Shown: in pieces, positions 1-5,594 of the stretch
How positions within the stretch are numbered: position 1 is the first letter of the stretch
Layout of the letters: the number at the start of each line of letters is the position of its first letter
Assembly: GCA_016284975.1 (NCBI GenBank)
Contig: JAEEPV010000093.1
Location: 1 to 5,594, forward strand
Direction of reading: 5' to 3'
From: Solobacterium sp.
GTDB taxonomy: Bacteria; Bacillota_I; Bacilli_A; Erysipelotrichales; Erysipelotrichaceae
DNA: 5,594 nt
Made by a program: the position numbers and the translations under genes
Notes under the pieces: generated by a model
Databases searched by the model: none
What the model was told of the DNA's origin: nothing
Seen by the model: only the letters and a program-made list of their open reading frames with translations

Positions 1-508
1 ATTGTATTCCGGAGATGAGATCGGCCAGCTGAATGATTATTCCTATCATGAGGATCCGTTCAAAAAAGAGGATTCCCGTTATCTCCATCGCGGTGACTTT
101 GACTGGAAGACTGCGGAGAAGCGGAATGATCCATCCTCTCCGCAGGGAAAACTCTTCCTCGCAATTAAAAAGCTGACTGAGCTCCGAAAGCAGTATGATG
201 TATTCAACGGCAAAGCGGATACATGGCTGATTGAAACCGGCAGCGATCATGTACTGGGAATCGGTCGTTACTATAACGATCAGAAACTGCTTGCATTCTT
301 CAATTTTTCGGAACACAAAGAGCAGGTGACATTAAACGATAAAGAAGTTTATCGGGATCTCCTGAGCGGAAAGACTGCTGCTGCCGAAACGGTAGAAATC
401 AATTCCTGGGATTTCCGATGGCTGTTTATCGATTATGATGCAGAGAAAACGAAGAAACCGTCTGCTTCAAAAAAGGAGTCTTCCGGAAAGAAGGAAAAAA
501 TGGAATGA
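1..508 (+). CDS. GH13 subfamily 4 amylosucrase / sucrose hydrolase-type enzyme, C-terminal part
   Basis: This is the 3' end of a gene that begins before the window; the Met codon at position 2 is internal, not a start. The visible 168 residues match, by recall, the end of amylosucrases. They run from the YSGDEIGQLND segment (fragment residues 2-12), through DSRYLHR (24-30) and RNDP (41-44), to the C-terminal beta domain with LLAFFNFSEH near residues 96-105. Arg26 of DSR aligns with what I recall as Arg509 of Neisseria amylosucrase, which helps form the sucrose pocket. The catalytic Asp and Glu lie upstream and cannot be seen. Family members transfer glucose from sucrose to a glucan or to water. 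A Lys/Ser-rich tail of about 20 residues follows the fold. Lying before a sucrose-type PTS gene, it is probably the intracellular sucrose-splitting enzyme of the operon. Family is confident; the exact reaction (transfer, hydrolysis, or action on sucrose phosphate) is not. Confidence 0.85.
   Translation, partial: LYSGDEIGQLNDYSYHEDPFKKEDSRYLHRGDFDWKTAEKRNDPSSPQGKLFLAIKKLTELRKQYDVFNGKADTWLIETGSDHVLGIGRYYNDQKLLAFFNFSEHKEQVTLNDKEVYRDLLSGKTAAAETVEINSWDFRWLFIDYDAEKTKKPSASKKESSGKKEKME
491..507 (+). promoter_or_regulatory. Shine-Dalgarno site and ATGA stop/start overlap for the HAD gene
   Basis: AAGGA at 491-495 lies 9 bases before the ATG at 505 and fixes that start. The ATG overlaps the TGA of the upstream gene (506-508), the usual arrangement for translational coupling. 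The ribosome binding site is inside the Lys-rich tail codons of the GH13 gene. Confidence 0.7.
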
Positions 509-1326
509 AGCTTATTTTTCTTGACATCGACGGTACGCTGACCGAACCGGGATCGAATGTCCCACCGGAAAGCGCGCTCAAGGCAATCCGAAGAACACAG
601 GAAAAAGGAAATCTGGTGTTTCTGTGTACCGGCCGGAATTATGCGATGCTGAAACCATTGCTGGAATATGGATTTGACGGCATGGTGGCATCTGCCGGAG
701 GATATGTTACGATCAGAGATCAGGTGATCTATGATCATCCAATGCCGCAGGAAGATCTTGAAAAGGCACTTGAAGTGCTGCATCGAAACGGAGTTTTCTG
801 TACGGTTGAGACAAAAGATGCGACCTATGGGGATGAGAATCTTGGTGATTTCCTTTCCCAGTCATCCGGAAACAACTCTGAGATTGAACGGTGGCGGAAA
901 GCACTGTCAGAAACCCTGCATATCCTTCCGATGAAAGACTATGACGGACGTCCGGCATATAAAATCGTTATTATGTGTCAGGAGGCGGAACAGCTTTCAG
1001 AAGCCAGAGATCTGTTTGAAAAGGATTATGACTTCTGTATTCAGGAAGTAACTGCTCACGGAAACTGTCAGAATGGTGAGCTGATCAACCGGGCATTCGA
1101 TAAAGGGAGAGGTATTCGTATGATTGCTGAATCCCTGAATGTACCGATCGAGGATGTCTACGGATTTGGAGACTCGATGAACGATCTGACCATGATCGAA
1201 ACGGTAGGCGTCAGTGTCTGTATGGCAAATGGTGCGGAAGCATTGAAAGCCATCAGTGACCTCGTCGTACCATCAGTAACGGAAGAAGGGCTGTTTAAGG
1301 GGTTTGAACAGCTTGGACTCATATGA
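505..1326 (+). CDS. Cof-type HAD-superfamily (IIB) phosphatase
   Basis: A complete 273-residue protein, typical in length for Cof/YbiV/YidA-like HAD hydrolases, which are cytoplasmic Mg2+-dependent phosphatases of sugar phosphates and similar small substrates. All four HAD motifs are present: motif I FLDIDGTL with nucleophile Asp7 and acid/base Asp9; motif II with Thr42 in LCTGRN; motif III Lys200 in DKGRGI; motif IV GDSMND with Asp223 and Asp227. The region between motifs II and III, about residues 80-190, has the size expected for a type C2 cap, which sets substrate choice. The start is fixed by AAGGA 9 bases upstream and by the ATGA overlap with the GH13 gene, so the two are probably co-translated. 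The permease gene follows after 34 bases. Context suggests a sugar-phosphate substrate, possibly sucrose phosphate or a hexose phosphate from sucrose breakdown, but Cof proteins are promiscuous and the substrate is inference only. Confidence 0.9.
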   Translation: MKLIFLDIDGTLTEPGSNVPPESALKAIRRTQEKGNLVFLCTGRNYAMLKPLLEYGFDGMVASAGGYVTIRDQVIYDHPMPQEDLEKALEVLHRNGVFCTVETKDATYGDENLGDFLSQSSGNNSEIERWRKALSETLHILPMKDYDGRPAYKIVIMCQEAEQLSEARDLFEKDYDFCIQEVTAHGNCQNGELINRAFDKGRGIRMIAESLNVPIEDVYGFGDSMNDLTMIETVGVSVCMANGAEALKAISDLVVPSVTEEGLFKGFEQLGLI

Positions 1327-1340
1327 TCATTTACGTGTGA

Positions 1341-1350
1341 AAAGGAGGAA
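1341..1350 (+). promoter_or_regulatory. Strong Shine-Dalgarno site of the PTS gene
   Basis: AAAGGAGGAA lies 10 bases before the ATG at 1361 (12 bases from the end of GGAGG). It decides between that ATG and an in-frame ATG at 1304, which lies inside the HAD gene, has no such site, and would add 19 residues unlike the family. The spacing is slightly long, but the site is near-consensus. Confidence 0.85.
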
Positions 1351-1360
1351 ATTACAACAC

Positions 1361-3205
1361 ATGGCACTTGATTATCGTAAGTGTGCACAGGAGATCGTCG
1401 ATCATATCGGCGGCCGTGAAAATGTTGCACAAGCCGCGCATTGCGCAACACGCCTGCGCCTTGTCATCAAGGATAATTCTAAAGTTGATAAGGATTATCT
1501 GGACAATGTCGAAGGTGTTAAAGGAATGTTCGAATCCAACGGACAGCTCCAGCTCATCATCGGCACCGGCACCGTTAATAAGGTATATGACGAATTCCTT
1601 GATATTACCGGTATGACAGCTGCGACAAAAGATGATGTCAAAGCTGCTGCAGCTGAAAAGCAGCCGCTCTGGAAGAAGCTTCTGAAGCCGATTGGTGATG
1701 TATTTGTACCGATCCTGCCGGCGATCGTTGCTTCCGGTCTCATGATGGGACTTGTTGAGGCACTTGGTAAAGCGATTCCGGGTTTTGCCAGCACTGACTG
1801 GTACAGCTTCCTCGACATGGTTGCGAACGCGGCATTTGTATTCCTGCCTGGTATTGTTGCGATTTCTGCAGCACGTGTATTTGGTGGAAATATCTTCCTC
1901 GGTGCAGTTATCGGTCTTCTGATGATTCATCCGAGCCTTGTCAATGCATGGTCTGTCGCTTCCTATGAAGGTGCAATCCCTACCTGGAACATCTTTGTAT
2001 TCCCGGTGGAGCAGGTAGGTTATCAGGGACATGTTATCCCGGTAATGCTGGCGGTGTTCCTGATGTGTCAGATCGAGAAATGGCTGCATAAGCACGTGCC
2101 TGAAATGCTCGATCTGTTCATCACACCGCTCACTACAGTTCTTCTGACTTCCTACATCACATTCACGATCATTGGCCCGATCTTTGCGAATCTTGAAACA
2201 GCAGTTCTCGCGGGTGCGAAAATCCTTGTACGCAACCCGATCGGCGCATGCGCAATGGGTGCACTTTATCCGTGGACGGTTGTCATGGGTCTCCATCACA
2301 TGTATAACGTTATCGAAGCCGGCATGCTGGCAGAATCTGGACTCAATACCTGGATGCCGATCGCTTCTGCTGCCAACTTTGCACAGTTTGGCGCCTGCCT
2401 TGCGGTAGGTATTAAGGCTAAGAATATGAAGACAAAGTCCATTGCGATTCCGTCTTCCATGTCTGCAGCTCTCGGTATTACAGAACCGGCAATCTTCGGT
2501 GTTAACATGCGTTACTTCAAGCCGTTTATTGCAGGTATGATCGGTGGTGCCGTCGGTTCGATCTTCGGCGCACTCACAGGTATCGGTGCTTCCGCATATG
2601 GTGTTACTGGTATTCCGGGCTACCTTACCATCAATAATCCTCTGCTTTACACGATTCTGCTCGCCATCTCCGGTGGTATTGCGTTTGTCGTTACCTACAT
2701 CATATGGAAAGAAGAAGATGCGGGTGCCAAGACTGCTTCGGCAAAAAAGGAAGTCGTTGCGTTAGGTGCTCCGTCCTCGGATGCTCTTACAACAGAAGCT
2801 GGTGTTGTAAAGTCTCCGGTCAACGGAACCATTATTCCGGCAAAGGAGATTCCTGATCCTGTATTTGCAGAAGAGACCATGGGTCCGTCCGTAGGAATTC
2901 AGCCGACCGAAGGAATTGTCTACGCTCCGTTTGATGGTCAGGTCATGATGATCTTCCCGACCAACCATGCAATCGGACTGAAGTCTGACAGCGGCATGGA
3001 AGTTCTGATTCACGTCGGTGTAGATACCGTTGCTATGGATGGTGACGGATTTGCATCCTTCGTCAAGCAGGATGACAAAGTCAAGGCAGGCGATAAGCTT
3101 CTGTCCTTCGACCGCGCAAAAATTGCTGCAGCGAATCATCCGGATACCGTTATCGTCGCATTGACAAACGGTGCTGAATACAAGGAAGTAAAGCGCGCTG
3201 CATAA
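1361..3205 (+). CDS. scrA: Sucrose-type PTS permease, enzyme IIBCA in one chain (ScrA-like)
   Basis: A complete 614-residue membrane protein that would take phosphate from HPr and import a disaccharide as its 6-phosphate. Domains in order: IIB (about 1-85) with phospho-Cys28 in AHCATRLRL and the GVKGMF and IIGTGTVNKVY segments; a polar linker; IIC (about 105-465), with many hydrophobic helices, HPSLVNAW, GLHHMYNVIEAG and GITEPAIFGVN; and a glucose-type IIA (about 483-614) with His536 in FPTNHAIGL and the likely phospho-His551 in LIHVGVDTV. IIC resembles enteric ScrA (HPALTNAW, GIHHSFHAIEAG, GITEAAIFG by recall) more than TreB, and the GH13_4 neighbour fits sucrose; trehalose or another glucoside is not excluded. 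Because IIA is fused, no separate Crr protein is required. The start is set by AAAGGAGGAA. It is the last gene of the operon, before a hairpin terminator. Glycine and valine codons look more biased to GGT and GTT than in the HAD gene, consistent with high expression. Confidence 0.9.
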   Translation: MALDYRKCAQEIVDHIGGRENVAQAAHCATRLRLVIKDNSKVDKDYLDNVEGVKGMFESNGQLQLIIGTGTVNKVYDEFLDITGMTAATKDDVKAAAAEKQPLWKKLLKPIGDVFVPILPAIVASGLMMGLVEALGKAIPGFASTDWYSFLDMVANAAFVFLPGIVAISAARVFGGNIFLGAVIGLLMIHPSLVNAWSVASYEGAIPTWNIFVFPVEQVGYQGHVIPVMLAVFLMCQIEKWLHKHVPEMLDLFITPLTTVLLTSYITFTIIGPIFANLETAVLAGAKILVRNPIGACAMGALYPWTVVMGLHHMYNVIEAGMLAESGLNTWMPIASAANFAQFGACLAVGIKAKNMKTKSIAIPSSMSAALGITEPAIFGVNMRYFKPFIAGMIGGAVGSIFGALTGIGASAYGVTGIPGYLTINNPLLYTILLAISGGIAFVVTYIIWKEEDAGAKTASAKKEVVALGAPSSDALTTEAGVVKSPVNGTIIPAKEIPDPVFAEETMGPSVGIQPTEGIVYAPFDGQVMMIFPTNHAIGLKSDSGMEVLIHVGVDTVAMDGDGFASFVKQDDKVKAGDKLLSFDRAKIAAANHPDTVIVALTNGAEYKEVKRAA

Positions 3206-3224
3206 GCAGTATAACAATTCACCA

Positions 3225-3265
3225 AAACGACCCTCTTGTATGTATAAGGGGGTCGTTTCATTTTC
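3225..3265 (+). terminator. Rho-independent terminator of the sugar operon, possibly bidirectional
   Basis: The left arm AAACGACCCTCTT (3225-3237) pairs with the right arm AAGGGGGTCGTTT (3246-3258) as a 13-bp stem with one T-G wobble and the 8-base loop GTATGTAT. It begins 20 bases after the scrA stop. On the plus strand TTTCATTTTC follows, an interrupted T-run. On the minus strand the same stem is followed by TTTTGG, so it may also stop rarA transcripts, which end 60 bases away in the convergent direction. Confidence 0.85.
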
Positions 3266-3318
3266 AGACGAATTGTGCATGTCATGTATTGCCGGTACTG
3301 TTAGCGGCAGGCACGGTT

Positions 3319-4647
3319 CTACTGATTGTTTCGGTGCTGTTTTTTCCAGGCTTCGATTGCGTCTTTGTGTTCTTTTACACGTTTTTCTATTCCCTGATCG
3401 CTTGGAATGTAGTAATGCCGGTCTTTCAGGGAATCCGGAAGGCACTGCATGGCGGTGATATGACCTTCATAGTCATGCGCGTACATGTAGTCTTTTCCAT
3501 AGCCGAGTTCGTTCATCAGCTTGGTGGGGGCGTTTCGGATCTGCAGCGGAACCGGCTCATCCAGCATAGTTCTTGCATCTTCTGCGGCAGAGAGGTAAGC
3601 AACCTCCAGGGAGTTGGACTTAGGAGCCAGAGAACAGAAGACGACCGCGTGTGTCAAATGTACGTTGCATTCCGGCATTCCGAGAAACTGGCATGCCTGA
3701 TATGCCGCAACTGCAATCTGAAGCGCTCTTGAATCCGCCATACCGACATCTTCCGAGGCAAACCGCACCACTCTCCGTGCGACATACAGAGGGTCTTCCC
3801 CGGCCTCCAGCATTCTGGCCAGCCAGTAAACCGCCGCATCCGCATCACTGTTGCGCATTGATTTATGCAGAGCACTGATCAGGTTATAGTGCTCTTCGCC
3901 GTTTTTATCATAGAGCAGTGATTTGCGGGAAATGCACTGTTCCAGTATTTCCTTTGTCACTGTCGCTTTGCGGATTTCGGTCTCGCTGTTGACGATTACC
4001 ATTTCAAGTGTGTTAAGTGCGGTGCGGGCATCTCCGTTGGAATAGGCGGCGATCATTCCGTACATGGAGTCATCAATTTCAATCTCCCAGTCCCCAAACC
4101 CATAGGGACTGCTGACTGCACGCTTCAGAAGATTGATAATATCTTCCGCACTCAGGGCATTCAGTACAAAGACTTTGCAGCGGGAAAGCAGAGCGGAATT
4201 GATTTCAAAAGAAGGATTTTCCGTTGTCGCTCCGATCAGTATTATGGAACCGCGTTCGACATAAGGCAGAAATGCATCCTGCTGCGCTTTGTTAAAGCGA
4301 TGGATCTCATCTACAAACAGGATTGTTTTCGTTCCCATTGAACGGTTCTGTTCCGCCTTGCTCATCACTTCCCGGATCTCTTTGATTCCGGAAGTGACAG
4401 CAGAAAAGTTGATAAAACGTGCTTCCGTGGCATTTGCAATGATATGTGCAAGTGTGGTCTTGCCGACTCCCGGAGGCCCCCAGAAGATCATGGACTGTAC
4501 ATCGTCACTTTCAATCATTCTTCGGAGTACTTTTCCTTCTCCGATGAGATGACCTTGCCCGCAGTATTCATCCAGTGTCTGCGGCCGCATCCGGTCAGCC
4601 AGAGGCGTCGTTTCACTTCGATTGTCAAATAAGGATTCCTGCATCAT
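3319..4647 (-). CDS. rarA: Replication-associated recombination protein RarA (MgsA), AAA+ ATPase
   Basis: A complete 442-residue protein, close to E. coli RarA (447 aa) and similar along its whole length by recall. RarA is a cytoplasmic AAA+ ATPase of the clamp-loader/WRNIP1 group that acts at stalled replication forks with SSB. Features: a short N-terminal segment ending in PLADRMRP; Walker A GPPGVGKTT (57-65); SAVTSGIKEIRE (82-93); Walker B LFVDEIHRF (110-118); sensor 1 GATTENPSF (139-147); Arg finger LLSR (153-156); sensor 2 GDAR (205-208); then the C-terminal tetramerisation part with ASEDVGMAD, LAPKSN and RNAPTKLM. The frame stays open upstream to 4839, but those 64 residues overlap the feoAB gene antisense and are unlike RarA. 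The start is therefore ATG 4647, or the adjacent ATG 4644. No clear Shine-Dalgarno site precedes either. The gene is monocistronic here, convergent with the sugar operon and divergent from feoAB. Confidence 0.95.
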   Translation of the reverse strand: MMQESLFDNRSETTPLADRMRPQTLDEYCGQGHLIGEGKVLRRMIESDDVQSMIFWGPPGVGKTTLAHIIANATEARFINFSAVTSGIKEIREVMSKAEQNRSMGTKTILFVDEIHRFNKAQQDAFLPYVERGSIILIGATTENPSFEINSALLSRCKVFVLNALSAEDIINLLKRAVSSPYGFGDWEIEIDDSMYGMIAAYSNGDARTALNTLEMVIVNSETEIRKATVTKEILEQCISRKSLLYDKNGEEHYNLISALHKSMRNSDADAAVYWLARMLEAGEDPLYVARRVVRFASEDVGMADSRALQIAVAAYQACQFLGMPECNVHLTHAVVFCSLAPKSNSLEVAYLSAAEDARTMLDEPVPLQIRNAPTKLMNELGYGKDYMYAHDYEGHITAMQCLPDSLKDRHYYIPSDQGIEKRVKEHKDAIEAWKKQHRNNQ

Positions 4648-4660
4648 ATGTATTATTATA
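4648..4660 (-). promoter_or_regulatory. Likely -10 element of rarA, just before the start codon
   Basis: On the minus strand TATAAT (4660-4655) matches the -10 consensus in all six bases and is followed by AATACAT and then ATG at 4647. A transcript starting 6-8 bases after this box would begin at or next to the start codon. No convincing -35 is present: TTAGCG lies 20 bases upstream with three matches. The assignment rests on the -10 alone. Confidence 0.45.
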
Positions 4661-4666
4661 AAATAT
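4651..4666 (+). promoter_or_regulatory. AT-rich -10 region, probable feoAB promoter
   Basis: TATTAT (4651-4656) and TATAAA (4657-4662) each match the -10 consensus in five of six positions. They are the only AT-rich stretch between the divergent genes. TTGTCA at 4622-4627 is a fair -35 but sits 23 bases from the first box, which is too far. A Fur- or DtxR-type operator would be expected for an iron uptake gene, but I could not recognise one. Confidence 0.35.
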
Positions 4667-4676
4667 CCAGTAGAAC

Positions 4677-4699
4677 ATACCGCTAACAGAATGCGGCAT
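4677..4699. repeat. Imperfect inverted repeat between rarA and feoAB
   Basis: ATACCGC (4677-4683) and GCGGCAT (4693-4699) form arms pairing at six of seven positions around a 9-base centre. The repeat lies in the presumed 5' leader of feoAB and upstream of the rarA -10. It could be an operator or a small RNA hairpin, or chance. Confidence 0.3.
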
Positions 4700-4702
4700 A
4701 TG

Positions 4703-4709
4703 AAAAGAG
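4703..4709 (+). promoter_or_regulatory. Weak Shine-Dalgarno-like site deciding the feoAB start
   Basis: AAAAGAG differs from AAAGGAG by one base and ends 8 bases before GTG 4718. The in-frame ATG codons at 4691 and 4700 have no comparable purine-rich site in front of them. It therefore favours the GTG start, though only moderately. Confidence 0.45.
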
Positions 4710-4717
4710 AAGATATT

Positions 4718-5594
4718 GTGAACCTGAAACAACTGAAACCCGGAAACAGCGGTGTAATTACAGAAGTAGGCGGTGAAGGAGCCCTTCGCCAGCATTTTCT
4801 TGATATGGGAATGATCCCCGGTGTCAAGGTGACTGTCATAAAGTATGCTCCGTTAGGTGATCCGATGGAACTGCGGATTCGCGGTTATGAACTGACACTG
4901 CGGCTTGCGGATGCGGAACAGATTAAGATCGAACCTGCAGAAGGGAATGAAGAAGTTTCAACTGGTCCGAAAAAACGCAAATCGGTAGAACATCCGGGTC
5001 TTGGAGAAGAAGGAAAATACCACGAACGGAAAAGCGAGAATCCGCTTCCGGAAGGAAGTACGATCACATTTGCGCTGGTTGGAAATCAGAACAGTGGTAA
5101 GACAACGCTGTTTAACCAGCTGACCGGATCCAATCAGCATGTCGGTAATTTTCCGGGTGTTACAGTGGACCGGAAGGATGGTGTGATTCGCAGTCATGAT
5201 AATACGCTGATCACCGATCTTCCCGGTATTTATTCCATGTCTCCGTATTCGAGTGAAGAACTTGTTTCCCGGGATTTTGTGCTGAAAGACAAACCGAACG
5301 GGATCATCAATATCATTGATACGACCAATATTGAACGCAACCTGTATCTGACGATGCAGCTGCTGGAAATGGATGTGCCGATGGTTGTTGCCCTCAACAT
5401 GATGGATGAGGTCGTTGCCAACGGCGGTTCGGTTGACATCAATGCCATGGAAGCGATGCTTGGGGTTCCGGTCGTTCCGATTTCAGCCGCAACGAGTCAG
5501 GGTATTGCTGAACTGGTTCGCGATGCGATCCCTGTCGCGTGGCATCAGGAACAACCGATGCGTCAGGATTTCTGTGACAAGAATGATCATAACG
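4718..5594 (+). CDS. feoB: FeoA-FeoB fusion, ferrous iron transporter, N-terminal part
   Basis: The first 292 residues are visible and the gene runs off the window. An SH3-like FeoA domain fills residues 1 to about 72 (LKQLKPGNSG, LRQHFLDMGMIPG, APLGDPMELRIRGY). A charged linker of about 40 residues follows, then the FeoB GTPase domain: G1 GNQNSGKTT (122-130), G2 Thr149 in FPGVTVD, G3 DLPG (167-170), the FeoB-typical NIERNLYLTMQL (204-215), G4 NMMD (227-230) and G5 ISAATSQG (255-262). The frame is continuous across the junction, so this is a true fusion. FeoB takes Fe2+ across the inner membrane; its membrane core lies beyond the window. The start is taken as GTG 4718, where the FeoA domain begins and AAAAGAG lies 8 bases upstream. 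In-frame ATG 4700 (six more residues, MKREDI) or ATG 4691 are alternatives. It is divergent from rarA. Confidence 0.92.
   Translation, partial: MNLKQLKPGNSGVITEVGGEGALRQHFLDMGMIPGVKVTVIKYAPLGDPMELRIRGYELTLRLADAEQIKIEPAEGNEEVSTGPKKRKSVEHPGLGEEGKYHERKSENPLPEGSTITFALVGNQNSGKTTLFNQLTGSNQHVGNFPGVTVDRKDGVIRSHDNTLITDLPGIYSMSPYSSEELVSRDFVLKDKPNGIINIIDTTNIERNLYLTMQLLEMDVPMVVALNMMDEVVANGGSVDINAMEAMLGVPVVPISAATSQGIAELVRDAIPVAWHQEQPMRQDFCDKNDHN

Noticed and set aside
1304..1360. Upstream in-frame ATG for scrA
   Set aside because: It lies within the HAD gene, and the added residues do not fit the IIB N-terminus. AAAGGAGGAA points clearly to ATG 1361.
1327..1360. Possible catabolite-responsive element or antiterminator hairpin before scrA
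   Set aside because: The 34-base spacer contains only the ribosome binding site. No cre consensus or stable hairpin is visible, so any such control must lie upstream of the window.
1352..2299. Long open frame (315 codons) on the minus strand inside scrA
   Set aside because: It is antisense to a well-matched PTS gene. Its protein is rich in Cys, Arg and His with no recognisable fold or ribosome binding site, typical of a shadow frame.
2762..3445. Minus-strand open frame of 227 codons spanning the scrA end and the terminator
   Set aside because: It runs antisense through the IIA domain and overlaps rarA in another frame. It also crosses the terminator hairpin and resembles no family.
3289..3732. 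Plus-strand open frame with a hydrophobic start resembling a small membrane protein
   Set aside because: It is antisense to the conserved C-terminal half of rarA. The hydrophobic run is the complement of Lys-rich and Asn-rich rarA codons.
4648..4839. N-terminal extension of rarA by 64 residues
   Set aside because: It would overlap feoAB antisense, the extra residues are unlike RarA, and the family N-terminus begins around MQESLF.

Overview
The window looks like a chromosomal segment of a Bacillota (Firmicutes) bacterium of mid GC content. The grounds are AAGGAGG-type Shine-Dalgarno sites, a one-chain sucrose/glucose-family PTS permease in IIB-IIC-IIA order, a Cof-type HAD hydrolase, and a fused FeoA-FeoB iron transporter. 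An Erysipelotrichia-like gut or oral lineage is possible, but that is only an impression. No transposase, integrase, tRNA, CRISPR array or phage gene is visible. No stretch longer than about 115 bases lacks a gene.

Left part (1-3258, plus strand): a carbohydrate operon, entered part-way through its first visible gene. That gene is the C-terminal end of a GH13 subfamily 4 (amylosucrase / sucrose hydrolase type) enzyme. Its stop overlaps the start of a Cof-type HAD phosphatase (ATGA). After 34 bases comes a complete sucrose-type PTS enzyme II (ScrA-like, 614 aa), and the operon closes with a strong hairpin terminator. The permease would import and phosphorylate sucrose, and the GH13 enzyme would split sucrose or its phosphate. 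The HAD protein could remove phosphate from a sugar phosphate, but its substrate cannot be read from the sequence.

Middle part (3319-4647, minus strand): rarA (mgsA), the AAA+ replication-associated recombination protein, is complete and convergent with the sugar operon. Its start codon has no clear Shine-Dalgarno site and lies only 7 bases from a perfect TATAAT.

Right part (4718 to the window end, plus strand): the N-terminal 292 residues of a FeoA-FeoB fusion for ferrous iron uptake, divergent from rarA across a short AT-rich promoter region.

Every gene belongs to a recognised family, and I see no clearly new system. The point most worth checking is how an amylosucrase-type GH13 enzyme, a HAD phosphatase and a sucrose PTS cooperate in one operon, since a PTS delivers sucrose phosphate and classical amylosucrases use free sucrose.
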